Made by a program: the position numbers and the translations under genes. Below the pieces are notes generated by a model that was not told where the DNA came from, did no database searches, and was given only the letters and a program-made list of their open reading frames with translations. 64,000 bases of DNA from Gordonia sediminis (GTDB taxonomy: Bacteria; Actinomycetota; Actinomycetes; Mycobacteriales; Mycobacteriaceae), in NCBI GenBank assembly GCA_004193205.1, contig RZUM01000002.1, forward strand, positions 868,001-932,000, given 5' to 3'. Positions 23,543-32,662 of this stretch are shown here, in pieces. Position 1 is the stretch's first letter. Each line of letters starts with the position of its first letter.

Positions 23543-24501
23543 CCGCCTCACTGCAGCAACGTGTTTCCGACCGCCTGCACCAGGCCCACGGCCTGCGCGT
23601 GGAGAAGTTCGAGACGCTGCCCGGTGGGCACTCCGGCCTGACCTACCTCGTCGGCACCGACGGCGGCGACTACGTCGTCAAGGCCGTCCCCGAGGGCCAG
23701 CGCTCGATCGGCCGCCACGACATGCTCCGACAGGCGACCATCCTGTCCGCACTGGCCGACACCGACGTCGTCGTCCCCCGCGTACTGGAGATCGATCGCA
23801 CTGAACCGGCTTGGTTTGCGATGGAATTGGTCGAGGGAGAATCGCTTGAGCCGGTCCTCGACGATCCAGCCGTGTCGGCCGATCTCGCCGCCGCCCGTAT
23901 GCTCCGTGCAGCCGAGATTTTGCCGCGACTGCACCGCGTCGACATCCGTAACCTCCCCGACGCCGGACCGGTCCTTGGTCCCGCCGACGAGCTCGAGCGC
24001 TGGGCGAAGACGCTGCGTGCGGTGCCGCCCGAACTCGTCGAAGGTGGGCCCGAGCTCCTCGACCTGCTGGGCGCCGACGTTCCCGATCCCATCGAACCCG
24101 TTCTGGTGCACGGTGACTACCGCCTGGGCAACATCATCTCCGACGGCACGGAGCCGGCTGCCCTGATCGACTGGGAGATCTGGAGTATCGGGGACCCACG
24201 CGTCGAACTCGGCTGGTTCCTCGTCTTCGCCGACGGCTCCAACTTCCCCGGGGTCGGCCGTGAGGTCGATGGACTTCCGACCAGGGAGACACTCGTGCGT
24301 GCATACACAGCAGGCGGCCCCGAACTGCCCGACCTCACCTGGTTCGACGCACTCGGCCGCCTGAAGATGGCCGCGATCATGGGCCACAATCTCCGCCGCC
24401 ACCGCGAGGGCCGCCATCACGATCCCGACCAGGAAAAGCTGCCGGCAACCATCAACAGACTCATCGAGACCGGCACGTCAGTCATGGCCACGATGGGCTG
24501 A
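23539..24501 (+). CDS. APH-fold phosphotransferase (putative 4-hydroxyacyl-CoA kinase)
   Basis: A 320-residue aminoglycoside-phosphotransferase-fold kinase. The N-lobe has LPGGHSGLTYLV and YVVKAVPEG (Lys); the catalytic loop is VLVHGDYRLGNII and the metal-binding Asp is in LIDWEIWSIGDPRVELGW. It is sandwiched between two acyl-CoA dehydrogenase genes. In human ACAD10/11 a kinase of this fold is fused to an ACAD, and in Pseudomonas LvaA works with the ACAD LvaC to dehydroxylate 4-hydroxyacyl-CoA through a 4-phospho intermediate. The same chemistry is my inference here; antibiotic resistance is unlikely. ATG 23539 overlaps the previous stop. Confidence 0.83.
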   Translation: MTASLQQRVSDRLHQAHGLRVEKFETLPGGHSGLTYLVGTDGGDYVVKAVPEGQRSIGRHDMLRQATILSALADTDVVVPRVLEIDRTEPAWFAMELVEGESLEPVLDDPAVSADLAAARMLRAAEILPRLHRVDIRNLPDAGPVLGPADELERWAKTLRAVPPELVEGGPELLDLLGADVPDPIEPVLVHGDYRLGNIISDGTEPAALIDWEIWSIGDPRVELGWFLVFADGSNFPGVGREVDGLPTRETLVRAYTAGGPELPDLTWFDALGRLKMAAIMGHNLRRHREGRHHDPDQEKLPATINRLIETGTSVMATMG

Positions 24502-24549
24502 GCCCGGCCAACCAGAATCGAATCCGACCCATCAGAAAGGAGACTCACC

Positions 24550-25752
24550 GTGGACTTCTCCTACTCTCAGCGCACCCGCGAGCTCGCCGAGAAGCTCGAA
24601 GCCTTCATGACCGAGCACGTCTACCCGGCCGAGCGTGTGTACGACGAGCAGATCGCCGCGAACGAGAACCCGCACGAACAGCCGCAGATCATGCGTGAAC
24701 TGCAGACGACGGCGCGTGAGCTCGGGCTGTGGAACCTGTTCATGACCCACGACGATCTCGGCGCGGGCCTGACGAATCTCGAGTACGCACCGCTCGCGGA
24801 GATCGTCGGCCGGTCCATCATCGGCAACGAGGCCATCAACTGCTCCGCCCCCGACACCGGCAACATGGAGATCCTGGCCATGTACGGCACCGAGTCCCAG
24901 AAGCAGCAATGGCTCAAGCCGTTGCTGGACTGCAGTATCCGGTCTGCATTCGCGATGACCGAGCCGGCGGTGGCGTCGTCCGACGCCACCAACATCACCT
25001 CGACCATCACCCGCGACGGCGACGACTATGTGCTCAACGGCCGCAAGTGGTACACCTCCGGCATCCTCGACCCGGACTGCAGGCTGATCATCTTCATGGG
25101 CAAATCCGACCCCGTCGGGCCCACCTATCGTCAGCAGAGCATGATCCTGGTCCCCACCGACGCACCCGGTATCGAGGTACTCCGCGACCTGCCGATGTTC
25201 GGGTTCACCGATCGCCTCGGCCACGGCGAGGTCCAATTCACCGATGTTCGGGTGCCCGCCGAGAACATGCTCGGCGCCGAAGGCGATGGATTCGCCATCG
25301 CGCAGGGTCGTCTCGGACCAGGTCGGATGCACTACGCGATGCGCGCCGTCGGCATGGCCGAGCGTGCGTTGGAGATGATGTGCCGCCGCGCGACCGAACG
25401 CGTCGCGTTCGGCGAACCGCTCTCCCGTCGCGGCGTGGTCCGAGAATGGATCGCGCGCAGCCGCATCGAGATCGACCAGATCCGCCTGCAGGTGCTGTAT
25501 GCGTCGTGGCTCATGGATACGCAGGGCAACGCCGCCGCACGCTCGGAGGTCGCCGCGATCAAGGTGTCCGCCATGGAGGTCGCCCACAACGTCGTCGACC
25601 GCGCGGTACAGACCTTCGGTGCCGCCGGCGTCAGCAACGACACCATCCTCGCCCGCCTGCACGCGATCACTCGCGCACTCCAGATTGCCGACGGACCCAA
25701 CGAAGTTCATCTGCGCACCATCGCGCGGCTGGAGGTCAAGAAGTACTCATGA
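24550..25752 (+). CDS. Acyl-CoA dehydrogenase (ACAD10/11-LvaC-like)
   Basis: A 400-residue ACAD from GTG 24550 (AAAGGAG upstream). Motifs: FAMTEPAVASSDATNITSTI, LNGRKWYTSG, GHGEVQFTDVRVP, and the C-terminal VQTFGAAGVSNDTILARLHA then ADGPNEVHLRTIARLE. The TEPxVASSDA and FGAAG(V/L)S segments are characteristic of the ACAD10/11 group rather than classical FadE. Immediately follows the APH kinase gene (48 bp), matching the functional pair in that family. Predicted to catalyse elimination of phosphate from a 4-phosphoacyl-CoA or an ordinary dehydrogenation. Confidence 0.88.
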   Translation: MDFSYSQRTRELAEKLEAFMTEHVYPAERVYDEQIAANENPHEQPQIMRELQTTARELGLWNLFMTHDDLGAGLTNLEYAPLAEIVGRSIIGNEAINCSAPDTGNMEILAMYGTESQKQQWLKPLLDCSIRSAFAMTEPAVASSDATNITSTITRDGDDYVLNGRKWYTSGILDPDCRLIIFMGKSDPVGPTYRQQSMILVPTDAPGIEVLRDLPMFGFTDRLGHGEVQFTDVRVPAENMLGAEGDGFAIAQGRLGPGRMHYAMRAVGMAERALEMMCRRATERVAFGEPLSRRGVVREWIARSRIEIDQIRLQVLYASWLMDTQGNAAARSEVAAIKVSAMEVAHNVVDRAVQTFGAAGVSNDTILARLHAITRALQIADGPNEVHLRTIARLEVKKYS

Positions 25753-26501
25753 GCACCGATCTGACCGGCAAGGTCGCACTTGTCACCGGCGCCAGCCGCG
25801 GGCTCGGGCTGGCCATCGCCCGCGGACTCAAACAGGCCGGCGCCACCGTGATCGTCGCGAGCCGCAAGCTCGACGCATGCGAGGAAGCCGTTGCAGCCCT
25901 GGAGAACATCCCCGGCGAGGCCCATCCGATGGCACTGCATGTCGGACGGTGGGAGGAACTCGAGCCCGCCGTCGACGGCATTGTCGAACGGCATGGTCGG
26001 CTCGACATCCTGGTCAACAACGCCGGCATCGCCCCGCTGGAAAAGAACCTCCTGTCTGTGTCGGAGTCGCTGTGGGACAAGACCATCGAGGTCAATGTCA
26101 AGGGGCCGTTCCGGCTGATGGCGGTCGCCGGTGATCGGATGCGGGCCGCCGGTGGCGGATCGATCATCAACATCTCGAGCATCGGCGCCGTGCGCCCCAG
26201 CCCGGCGGAGGCGATGTACGCGGCAGCCAAGAACGGTCTCAACGCGCTCACCCAGGCCTTCGCACAGGAATACGCCCCGACCGTGCGCGTCAACTGCGTG
26301 ATGCCAGGAAGCTTCGCCACCGACATGGCCGAGAACTGGGACGACGAGTTCATCGGACTGGTCACCAACCGACTGCCCGCCGGCCGCCTGGGCCATCCCG
26401 AGGAGATCGCCGGAATGGTCACCCATCTCGCGAGCGACGCCGCGGGTTACACGACGGGCGCACTGATCCCCGTCGACGGCGGCCGGACCGCGGTGTACTG
26501 A
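25749..26501 (+). CDS. SDR-family oxidoreductase
   Basis: A 250-residue SDR: VTGASRGLGLAIARGLKQ, LDILVNNAG, catalytic Ser in NISSIGAV, Tyr/Lys in MYAAAKNGL, tail LIPVDGGRTAVY. ATGA overlap with the preceding ACAD gene links it to the kinase-ACAD step. In the Pseudomonas lva operon an SDR (LvaD) also follows the ACAD, where it oxidises the 3-hydroxyacyl-CoA; the same role is plausible but not shown here. Confidence 0.87.
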   Translation: MSTDLTGKVALVTGASRGLGLAIARGLKQAGATVIVASRKLDACEEAVAALENIPGEAHPMALHVGRWEELEPAVDGIVERHGRLDILVNNAGIAPLEKNLLSVSESLWDKTIEVNVKGPFRLMAVAGDRMRAAGGGSIINISSIGAVRPSPAEAMYAAAKNGLNALTQAFAQEYAPTVRVNCVMPGSFATDMAENWDDEFIGLVTNRLPAGRLGHPEEIAGMVTHLASDAAGYTTGALIPVDGGRTAVY

Positions 26502-26512
26502 CGGGGCAGACC

Positions 26513-27295
26513 ATGACGACATCCGAAAGCGACACCCCGCTTGCCGACCTGTTCGGCCTGACCGGAAAGACCGCCGTGGTGACCGGAGCATCCTCCGGTC
26601 TGGGCATGGGCTTCGCAGCCACGCTCGCATCCGCCGGTGCCACCGTGTTCGCGGCAGCACGCCGACTCGATCGCCTGCAACAACTGGCCGACAAATACCC
26701 GTCGGTGATTCCCGTGCGGTGCGACGTCACCGACGACGCCGACCGCCGTGCCCTGATCGACCAGGCTTTCGAGGGCAGGGATACCGTCGACATCCTGGTG
26801 AACAACGCCGGTATGCCGGGCCCGCCGAACGCCGAACAGGAGACCCCCGAGGTTTTCGCAGCCCTACTGAACCTCAACCTGCTGGCCGGCTTCCATCTCT
26901 CGACCTACCTGGTCGGACGCCTGCCCGAAGATGCCGCGGCCTCGATCATCAACATCGCCTCCGTGATCGGTCTGGTTTCGACCGCGCCGATCGGCGGGGC
27001 GTCCTACGCCGCTTCCAAGGCCGGCACGCTCGGCATGACACGTGAACTCGCTGGACAATGGGGCCGCCGCGGCATCCGCGTGAACTCGGTGGTCCCGGGT
27101 TGGTTCGACACCGAGATGACCGACGGGCTGTTCACCAACGACAAATCCGCCGGCTGGGTCCGACGAAACACGATGCTCGGCCGCGGCGGCAAGGAAGGCG
27201 AGGTCGACGGGGCGGTACTGTTCCTGGCCTCGAATGCGTCGTCGTATGTCACCGGCCAGACGCTGGTCGTCGACGGCGGGTGGACCGCGCGATGA
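26513..27295 (+). CDS. SDR-family oxidoreductase
   Basis: A 260-residue SDR: VTGASSGLGMGFAATLASAG, VDILVNNAGMPG, catalytic Ser in NIASVIGL, Tyr/Lys in SYAASKAGTLG, and the tail QTLVVDGGWTAR. It is the second consecutive SDR, 11 nt after the first, with which it shares only general family motifs, so they probably act on different hydroxyls or stereoisomers. Confidence 0.87.
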   Translation: MTTSESDTPLADLFGLTGKTAVVTGASSGLGMGFAATLASAGATVFAAARRLDRLQQLADKYPSVIPVRCDVTDDADRRALIDQAFEGRDTVDILVNNAGMPGPPNAEQETPEVFAALLNLNLLAGFHLSTYLVGRLPEDAAASIINIASVIGLVSTAPIGGASYAASKAGTLGMTRELAGQWGRRGIRVNSVVPGWFDTEMTDGLFTNDKSAGWVRRNTMLGRGGKEGEVDGAVLFLASNASSYVTGQTLVVDGGWTAR

Positions 27296-27332
27296 ACCGC
27301 GATACGTTGAAGACACATAGGAGTGAGGTGAG

Positions 27333-28826
27333 ATGAAGACGCTGGCATCTGAGTTGCTCGCCCGCGCGGCGAGCACACCCGAGCAGACCGCCGTGGTCGA
27401 CCAGTTCGGCGAGCATTCGCTGCAGGTCGTGGTCGACGCCGCGCAGGCCATCGCCGCGGAACTCGCGCGGCACAGCGCGTCGGCCCCGACCGTGGTCATA
27501 CAGGCCGACAACACCTGGCACACGCTGGCCAGTGCGGTCGCGGTCGGGCTCCGGGGTGGCCTGGTGGCGGTGCTCAGCCCTCATGCGGCCGCTGCCGAGT
27601 TCGACCTCGCGATCGAGGACATCGACCCCGACGTCGTCATCGCCACCGACGAGGTGCTCGCCCACTGGGGAGCCGACGACGGACGATTCGTCCATTCCCT
27701 CGACACCGCCGGACCTCGGCGGGTTCTCGCCAAGCCGGACTTCGGGGATGTCGAGCGCTGGGCCGGCGGCTCGGCCATCGCGATGACCTCGGGGTCCACC
27801 GGACGTCCGAAATGTGTGGTGCAGTCAGAGGACGCGATCCGCTACGCCGCGCAATGCACGATCGACGCCGTGGGACTGCGCTCCGGGGACGCGATCGGCG
27901 CCTTTGTCCCGCTGTCCTCGGTCGCCGCGTTCTGCTTCGGGATGTACCTGCCCGCCTATCTCGGCGGCACGATGATCTGCATCGAGCGCTGGACTCCGCC
28001 GGGGGCTCTGGCGGCGATGCGCGAGCATGCGGTGGCGTGGACGATGCTGGTACCCACGATGGCCTTACAATTGTCCATCGCCGACGGAGCCGAGACGCCC
28101 CTCTCGTCGCTGCGGGCCATGACCGTCGGGGGCGGACCGATGAACGTCCGGGCTCTGAAGGAGGCCGAGGAGACGCTCGGCACCACATTCCTGCGGGTGT
28201 TCGGGATGTCGGAGTGCCTGGGCCACACCACACCATCGCCCACGGATCAGCCCGAGCTGAGGCTCGGCAAGGACGGCAAACCCTTCCCCGGCACCACCGT
28301 CCGGGCCGTCGACGCCAGCGGTGCGACTCTGCCGCCCGGGGAGATCGGCGACGCACAAGTGCGCGGGCCGTCGATGTTCGTCGGATACGCCCGCAACGGG
28401 CGGCCGCACCCTCCTGCGCTCACCGTCGACGGCTTCCTGCCGACCGGCGATCTCGTCGAGGTCGACGAGGACGGATTCATCCAGGTGATGGGCCGACAGA
28501 AGCAGATCATCATCCGGGGCGGCCGCAATATCGACATCAACGAGGTCGAGAGTGCGATCGCGAGTATCCCTGGTGTCGTACAGGTCTGCGTGGTCCCGGT
28601 GCCCGACGACATGCTCGGTGAGCGTGCCGCGGCGCTGGTGGTGTCCGGGGGTAGCGACCTGACCCTCGCCTCGGTCACCGATCAGCTCGACCGCTCCGGA
28701 TTCCCGAAGTTCAAGTGGCCCGAGTATGTCTTTACGGTGCAAGACCTTCCGCAGAACCGTGTAGGGAAACTGTCGCGGCCCGACGCCATCGCCCTCGCCA
28801 GCCGCCTTGCGGCCCAGAGCGTCTGA
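27333..28826 (+). CDS. AMP-forming acyl-CoA synthetase (class I adenylate-forming)
   Basis: A 497-residue ligase that activates a carboxylic acid as an acyl-adenylate and then a CoA thioester. Motifs in order: P-loop AMTSGSTGRPKCVVQ, the A5 motif RVFGMSECLGHTT, TGDLVEVDEDGF, GRQKQIIIRGGRNIDINEVE and the C-terminal catalytic Lys in NRVGKLSRP. It is shorter at the N-terminus than medium/long-chain FadD proteins, like the cyclohex-1-ene-carboxylate and short-chain ligases. In this operon it is the only CoA-activating enzyme, so it probably handles the pathway's entry acid. Confidence 0.9.
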   Translation: MKTLASELLARAASTPEQTAVVDQFGEHSLQVVVDAAQAIAAELARHSASAPTVVIQADNTWHTLASAVAVGLRGGLVAVLSPHAAAAEFDLAIEDIDPDVVIATDEVLAHWGADDGRFVHSLDTAGPRRVLAKPDFGDVERWAGGSAIAMTSGSTGRPKCVVQSEDAIRYAAQCTIDAVGLRSGDAIGAFVPLSSVAAFCFGMYLPAYLGGTMICIERWTPPGALAAMREHAVAWTMLVPTMALQLSIADGAETPLSSLRAMTVGGGPMNVRALKEAEETLGTTFLRVFGMSECLGHTTPSPTDQPELRLGKDGKPFPGTTVRAVDASGATLPPGEIGDAQVRGPSMFVGYARNGRPHPPALTVDGFLPTGDLVEVDEDGFIQVMGRQKQIIIRGGRNIDINEVESAIASIPGVVQVCVVPVPDDMLGERAAALVVSGGSDLTLASVTDQLDRSGFPKFKWPEYVFTVQDLPQNRVGKLSRPDAIALASRLAAQSV

Positions 28827-28843
28827 CACTCAAAGGAGAGTTC

Positions 28844-29179
28844 ATGTTCAACCTGATGGTCCTCGCGGCCCGCCCGAGCGACTGGACCCACGACCAGTTC
28901 ATCGAATGGTGGCGCGGCGAGCACGCCGACGTGACCTATCCCATCCCCGGCCTGTTGCGCTGGCAGCACACCGAGATCGTGGACAGCGCCGACGAGAAGT
29001 CGGCGGGCTGGGATGGATTGTCCGTCTTGAGCTTCGAGTCCCGCGAAGCCCTCGATGCCGCCTTGAAGAGCCCGGAGTGGGCCGAAGCCGTCAAGCACGT
29101 AGGCGCGATGCGCGGGCGCCGGATGATCTGGTACGGCGACGAAAAGACCATGGTTCCGCTGACCCAGCCCGCGTCATGA
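28844..29179 (+). CDS. EthD-domain protein
   Basis: A 111-residue EthD/dimeric alpha-beta barrel protein: MFNLMVLAARPSDWTHDQFI, the central EWWRGEHADV with a conserved His, and the tail segment MRGRRMIWYGDE. EthD-like proteins occur beside catabolic oxygenases, and some catalyse decarboxylation, cyclisation or isomerisation. No metal site is evident. ATG 28844 follows AAAGGAG, 17 nt after the ligase stop. Confidence 0.82.
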   Translation: MFNLMVLAARPSDWTHDQFIEWWRGEHADVTYPIPGLLRWQHTEIVDSADEKSAGWDGLSVLSFESREALDAALKSPEWAEAVKHVGAMRGRRMIWYGDEKTMVPLTQPAS

Positions 29180-29192
29180 GCGTGTCGTCGTC

Positions 29193-30209
29193 ATGACCCC
29201 GCGCTGGCTGGAACCGGGGTGCCATCGCGTCGTCGACGGGGTACACCGGATACCTCTCGAGCTCCCCCAGGACGGTCTGCGCGCAGTCAACGTGTATGTG
29301 CTCGAGACCGATTCGGGGTTGGCACTCATCGACGGCGGCTGGCGTCGACCCGGCACACACCGTGAACTCACCGCAGCTCTCAAGCTGATCGGGCGATCAC
29401 CCGCGGAGATCCACGACATCTTCGTCACGCATATCCATCGCGATCACTACACCTTCGCCGTGGAACTCCGACGACGGTACGGCTGCGGAGTGCACATGGG
29501 TTCGGCCGAGGCGAACGGTCTGGACGAGATCGCACGGATCCACAACAACGTGCCGGAATCGTCACTGCACCAGGTCCGGCGCGCCGGGGCGCCCGAACTC
29601 GCCGAGGCCGTCTACCGCATGACGGTGGACGAACCGTTCGACGTCGCCGATTGGGAGAAGCCGGACAGCTGGCTCGAACCCGGCATTCTCGATCTGCCCG
29701 GCAAGCGTATCGAGGCCGTACACACTCCCGGCCACACCAAGGGCCACATCGTTTTCCATGACCACGACAATCACCTGTCGTTCACCGGCGACCACATTCT
29801 GCCCTCCATCACGCCGTCGATCGGATTCGAGCTCGGCGAGTGGGATCTGCCGCTCGACAAGTTCCTGCGTTCACTCGAACTGATGGCCGACGACGCCAGG
29901 CACACGATCGCACCGGCGCACGGCGAGGTCGGCGGCCGGGTCGATGACCGGGCGCGGATGCTGCTCGAACATCATCGACGCCGCTTCGAGCAGATCCTCG
30001 AGATCGTCACCCAGATCGGGCACCCGGTGACCGGTCATGAGGTGGCGGCTGTGCTGTTGTGGACGCGCCACGACCGTCCCTTCGCCGAGCTGGACACGTT
30101 CAATCAGCTGATCGCCGTGTGCGAGACGATGGCGCACCTCGACGTGCTCGTCGCCCGGGACCAACTGTCGGCGACCACCGTCGAGGGCGTCGACCACTTC
30201 ATGCATTGA
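29193..30209 (+). CDS. Metallo-beta-lactamase-fold hydrolase
   Basis: A 338-residue MBL-fold enzyme with the dinuclear zinc motif THIHRDHY (residues 76-83), the His of TPGHTKGHIVFH, the bridging Asp of FTGDHILPSI and the late His of IAPAHGE. Family members include lactonases, thioesterases and glyoxalase II. In this operon an acyl-CoA thioesterase or a lactonase that opens a lactone to a hydroxy acid would fit; sequence alone does not separate them. The C-terminal about 100 residues form a helical extension seen in lactonase-like members. Confidence 0.85.
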   Translation: MTPRWLEPGCHRVVDGVHRIPLELPQDGLRAVNVYVLETDSGLALIDGGWRRPGTHRELTAALKLIGRSPAEIHDIFVTHIHRDHYTFAVELRRRYGCGVHMGSAEANGLDEIARIHNNVPESSLHQVRRAGAPELAEAVYRMTVDEPFDVADWEKPDSWLEPGILDLPGKRIEAVHTPGHTKGHIVFHDHDNHLSFTGDHILPSITPSIGFELGEWDLPLDKFLRSLELMADDARHTIAPAHGEVGGRVDDRARMLLEHHRRRFEQILEIVTQIGHPVTGHEVAAVLLWTRHDRPFAELDTFNQLIAVCETMAHLDVLVARDQLSATTVEGVDHFMH

Positions 30210-30257
30210 CCAGAACAGCCGAGCCACGCGGGCGTCAACCGACACGAGGGAACCACG

Positions 30258-31298
30258 ATGATCAGCAACGTCTTATGCCTGGCGACCAGACCCGACGGCA
30301 CCTTGCGTACCACCGACTTCGCCATCGCCGAGACCGACCTGCCACCCCTGTCCGACGGTGAGGTACTGATCCGCAACACGTGGCTGTCCATCGATCCGTC
30401 GATCCGTATCCGGCTCAACGCGCAGACCCCCGACGGGTACCTACCGCCGTTTGAGATCTGCGAGCCGTTGAACGGCCTTGCACTTGGCGTCGTCGTCGAA
30501 TCTGAGGCACCGGATTTTGTTCCCGGCCAATTGGTATCGCATATGTACGGTTACCGTGACCTTGCCTTGGTGAGGCCAGGCGGCCCCTCGCTGGGCGGCT
30601 ACGGCGGACTCACCGCGATCGAGCCGGGCACCTTCCCCGAACAGTGGTATCTGGGCCCGCTGGGCAGTTCAGGGCTCACCGCGTTCGCGGGCATCGTGGG
30701 GATTCTCGATGTCGGCCCCGAAGACACCGTCTGGGTGTCAGCTGCCGCCGGGGCCGTCGGCAGCCTTGCCGCGCAACTGGCCAAGGTGCGCGGCGCCCGA
30801 GTGATCGGCTCGGCCGGAAGCCCCGCCAAGATCTCCTATCTTGGCTCCGAACTCCGGCTCGACGAAGCCTTCGACTACCACTGCGACTCCATCAGCCGGA
30901 CCCTCGCCGACCTTGCTCCGGATGGCATCACCGCGTGCTTCGACAGTGTCGGCGGCGATCACCTCGCGGCCGCACTGGACAACCTCCGACCCGGCGGCCG
31001 GATTGCGATGTGCGGAGCCATCTCCGGCTACGACGCCACCGGTCCCGCACCGGGCCCGGCCAACCTCTTCCAGTTCGTTGCCAAATGCCTACGCATGGAG
31101 GGCTTTCGCGCCGGTTCGTTCAACCACCTGATTCCGGATATGCAGCGCGAACTCGGTACCGCCTTACAGAGCGGCCGGATACGGTTCAGTGAGAAGGTCT
31201 TCCACGGCTTGGCGTCCGCACCGGTGGCCATGGTTGCCATGTTGCACGGCGAGAACACCGGCAAGACACTGGTCCGACTCGACGACGGGAGCGTGTGA
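30258..31298 (+). CDS. MDR-family NADPH-dependent oxidoreductase (prostaglandin-reductase type)
   Basis: A 346-residue zinc-independent medium-chain reductase. The N-domain has WLSIDPSIRIRLN and the Rossmann motif is AAAGAVGSLAAQLAKVRGAR near residue 160. The architecture matches leukotriene-B4 12-dehydrogenase/2-alkenal reductases that saturate an alpha,beta-unsaturated carbonyl compound. It likely reduces an enone intermediate. Its stop overlaps the next gene's possible GTG start. Confidence 0.86.
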   Translation: MISNVLCLATRPDGTLRTTDFAIAETDLPPLSDGEVLIRNTWLSIDPSIRIRLNAQTPDGYLPPFEICEPLNGLALGVVVESEAPDFVPGQLVSHMYGYRDLALVRPGGPSLGGYGGLTAIEPGTFPEQWYLGPLGSSGLTAFAGIVGILDVGPEDTVWVSAAAGAVGSLAAQLAKVRGARVIGSAGSPAKISYLGSELRLDEAFDYHCDSISRTLADLAPDGITACFDSVGGDHLAAALDNLRPGGRIAMCGAISGYDATGPAPGPANLFQFVAKCLRMEGFRAGSFNHLIPDMQRELGTALQSGRIRFSEKVFHGLASAPVAMVAMLHGENTGKTLVRLDDGSV

Positions 31299-31300
31299 AC

Positions 31301-32380
31301 ATGCGCGCAGTCCAACTGACCGAGTGGGGCCAAGGCCCTGCGGTCGCCGACATAGCTGATCCCAAACCGACGGGACGCGAATTGCTCCTCGACGTCGATG
31401 CCGCCGGCCTGTGCCTGTCCGACCTCCACGTGATGGGCACCGCGGCAGGTGTGTTCGATTATCCCCTGCCCCAAACCCTGGGGCACGAGGTGGCCGGCAC
31501 CGTGGTCGAGGTCGGAGGAGAGGCCGATCCGTCGTGGATCGGCAAAGAGGTCGTTGTTCACGGGATCTGGTCGTGCGGCACTTGCCGCAACTGCCTACGC
31601 GGCCGGGAGAACTACTGCCTCGGCCTCGTCCGGCGGCCCGATGGTCGACTACCGCGAATCGGCAACGGCCTCGGCCACCCCGGCGGCCTCGCCGATCAGA
31701 TGCTCGTGCCATCCGAGTCCGTGCTCGTACCCACCGATGGTCTCGAACCCATGCTCGCCGCGCCGCTGGCCGACGCGGGTCTCACCGCCTATCACGCCAT
31801 CCGGACCGCGGCGGAGCTCATCGATTCGTCCACCGTGGCAGTCGTGATCGGAATCGGCGGACTGGGCCACATGGGAATACAGATCCTGCGCGCACTTGGC
31901 GCCGGAACAATCATCGCCATCGACCAGCGCGCGAAAGCCCGGGAACTGGCCACCGAACTACACGCGACGGCGGTGTACCCGTCCGTCGACGCCGCCGCCG
32001 ATCAGATCCGCGACCTCCGGGGCGCCGACACGATCTTCGACTTCGCGGGGGCACCGCCGACCGTCGAGCCGTCGACCGAACTCCTGGGACCCGGCGGCCG
32101 GCAGGTCGTGATCGGCACGGCCGGCGGCAGAGCGACCGTCGGAAAGGATCTCGGCCTCGCGTCCGGGTGGCAGATCGCCGCGCCTTTCTGGGGTACACGG
32201 GCGGACCTGGCCGCCGTCGTGCAACTCGCCAACGACGGGCTCCTGACCGCCGAGACAATGCCGTTCGCCCTCGAGGATGTACCCGAGGCCTACGCACAAT
32301 TGCATCGGGGCGAGATGGCCGGACGCGCCGTCGCGCTTCCGAAAAACCAACGAGCACGACTCAGCCGATCCAGGGATTGA
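31301..32380 (+). CDS. Zinc-dependent alcohol dehydrogenase (MDR family)
   Basis: A 359-residue zinc ADH. Catalytic-zinc ligands lie in GLCLSDLH and TLGHEVAG; the structural-zinc cysteines are CGTCRNCLRGRENYC. The NAD-binding motif is VIGIGGLGHMGIQI near residue 185. ATG 31301 has better spacing to the GGGAG than GTG 31295, which would overlap the previous stop. Last gene of the 12.5-kb operon. Oxidises a primary or secondary alcohol to aldehyde or ketone; the aldehyde dehydrogenase at 34106 could act next. Confidence 0.88.
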   Translation: MRAVQLTEWGQGPAVADIADPKPTGRELLLDVDAAGLCLSDLHVMGTAAGVFDYPLPQTLGHEVAGTVVEVGGEADPSWIGKEVVVHGIWSCGTCRNCLRGRENYCLGLVRRPDGRLPRIGNGLGHPGGLADQMLVPSESVLVPTDGLEPMLAAPLADAGLTAYHAIRTAAELIDSSTVAVVIGIGGLGHMGIQILRALGAGTIIAIDQRAKARELATELHATAVYPSVDAAADQIRDLRGADTIFDFAGAPPTVEPSTELLGPGGRQVVIGTAGGRATVGKDLGLASGWQIAAPFWGTRADLAAVVQLANDGLLTAETMPFALEDVPEAYAQLHRGEMAGRAVALPKNQRARLSRSRD

Positions 32381-32419
32381 GGACCTCGATGAGGCCTTCC
32401 ACCGCGCGTTGAGGGACGA

Positions 32420-32662
32420 TCACGGGAGATTCGCCGCTCCAGGCGCATCGGTGCGTGCCGGGAGATCAAGATCTCCGACGTCGACGCCATCAAATCGCCG
32501 ACGAATCCGCGTGCCGACCCCGACGTCTTCTCGTGTCCCGCTCAACACGTCGCGCAGGATCGCCTTCACTTCCGCTTCCATGGATATCCCGTGCTCCGCT
32601 GCGCGCACGCGCAACGCCGCTTTCAGGTCGTCGTCAAGATCGCGAATCGTCAGGGTAGCCAT
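32420..32662 (-). CDS. FitA/VapB-type ribbon-helix-helix antitoxin (orphan)
   Basis: An 80-residue antitoxin: the N-terminal RHH segment ATLTIRDLDDDLKAALRVRA, then AEHGISMEAEVKAILRDVL, typical of FitA-like antitoxins that pair with PIN-domain VapC toxins. ATG 32662 has GGAGG 5 nt upstream. The stop codon overlaps a GTG (GTGA), exactly how the toxin gene normally begins, but that frame ends after 20 codons and has no PIN motif. The end of the ADH gene lies 39 bp away, so the toxin was probably lost by recombination with the catabolic segment. Confidence 0.75.
   Translation of the reverse strand: MATLTIRDLDDDLKAALRVRAAEHGISMEAEVKAILRDVLSGTREDVGVGTRIRRRFDGVDVGDLDLPARTDAPGAANLP

Noticed and set aside
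23539-24501. Aminoglycoside resistance gene
   Set aside because: APH fold only; position between two acyl-CoA dehydrogenase genes with a four-base overlap fits the ACAD-associated kinase group.
32380-32420. Intact VapC toxin after the antitoxin
   Set aside because: The coupled frame starting at the GTGA junction ends after 20 codons and lacks the acidic PIN residues.
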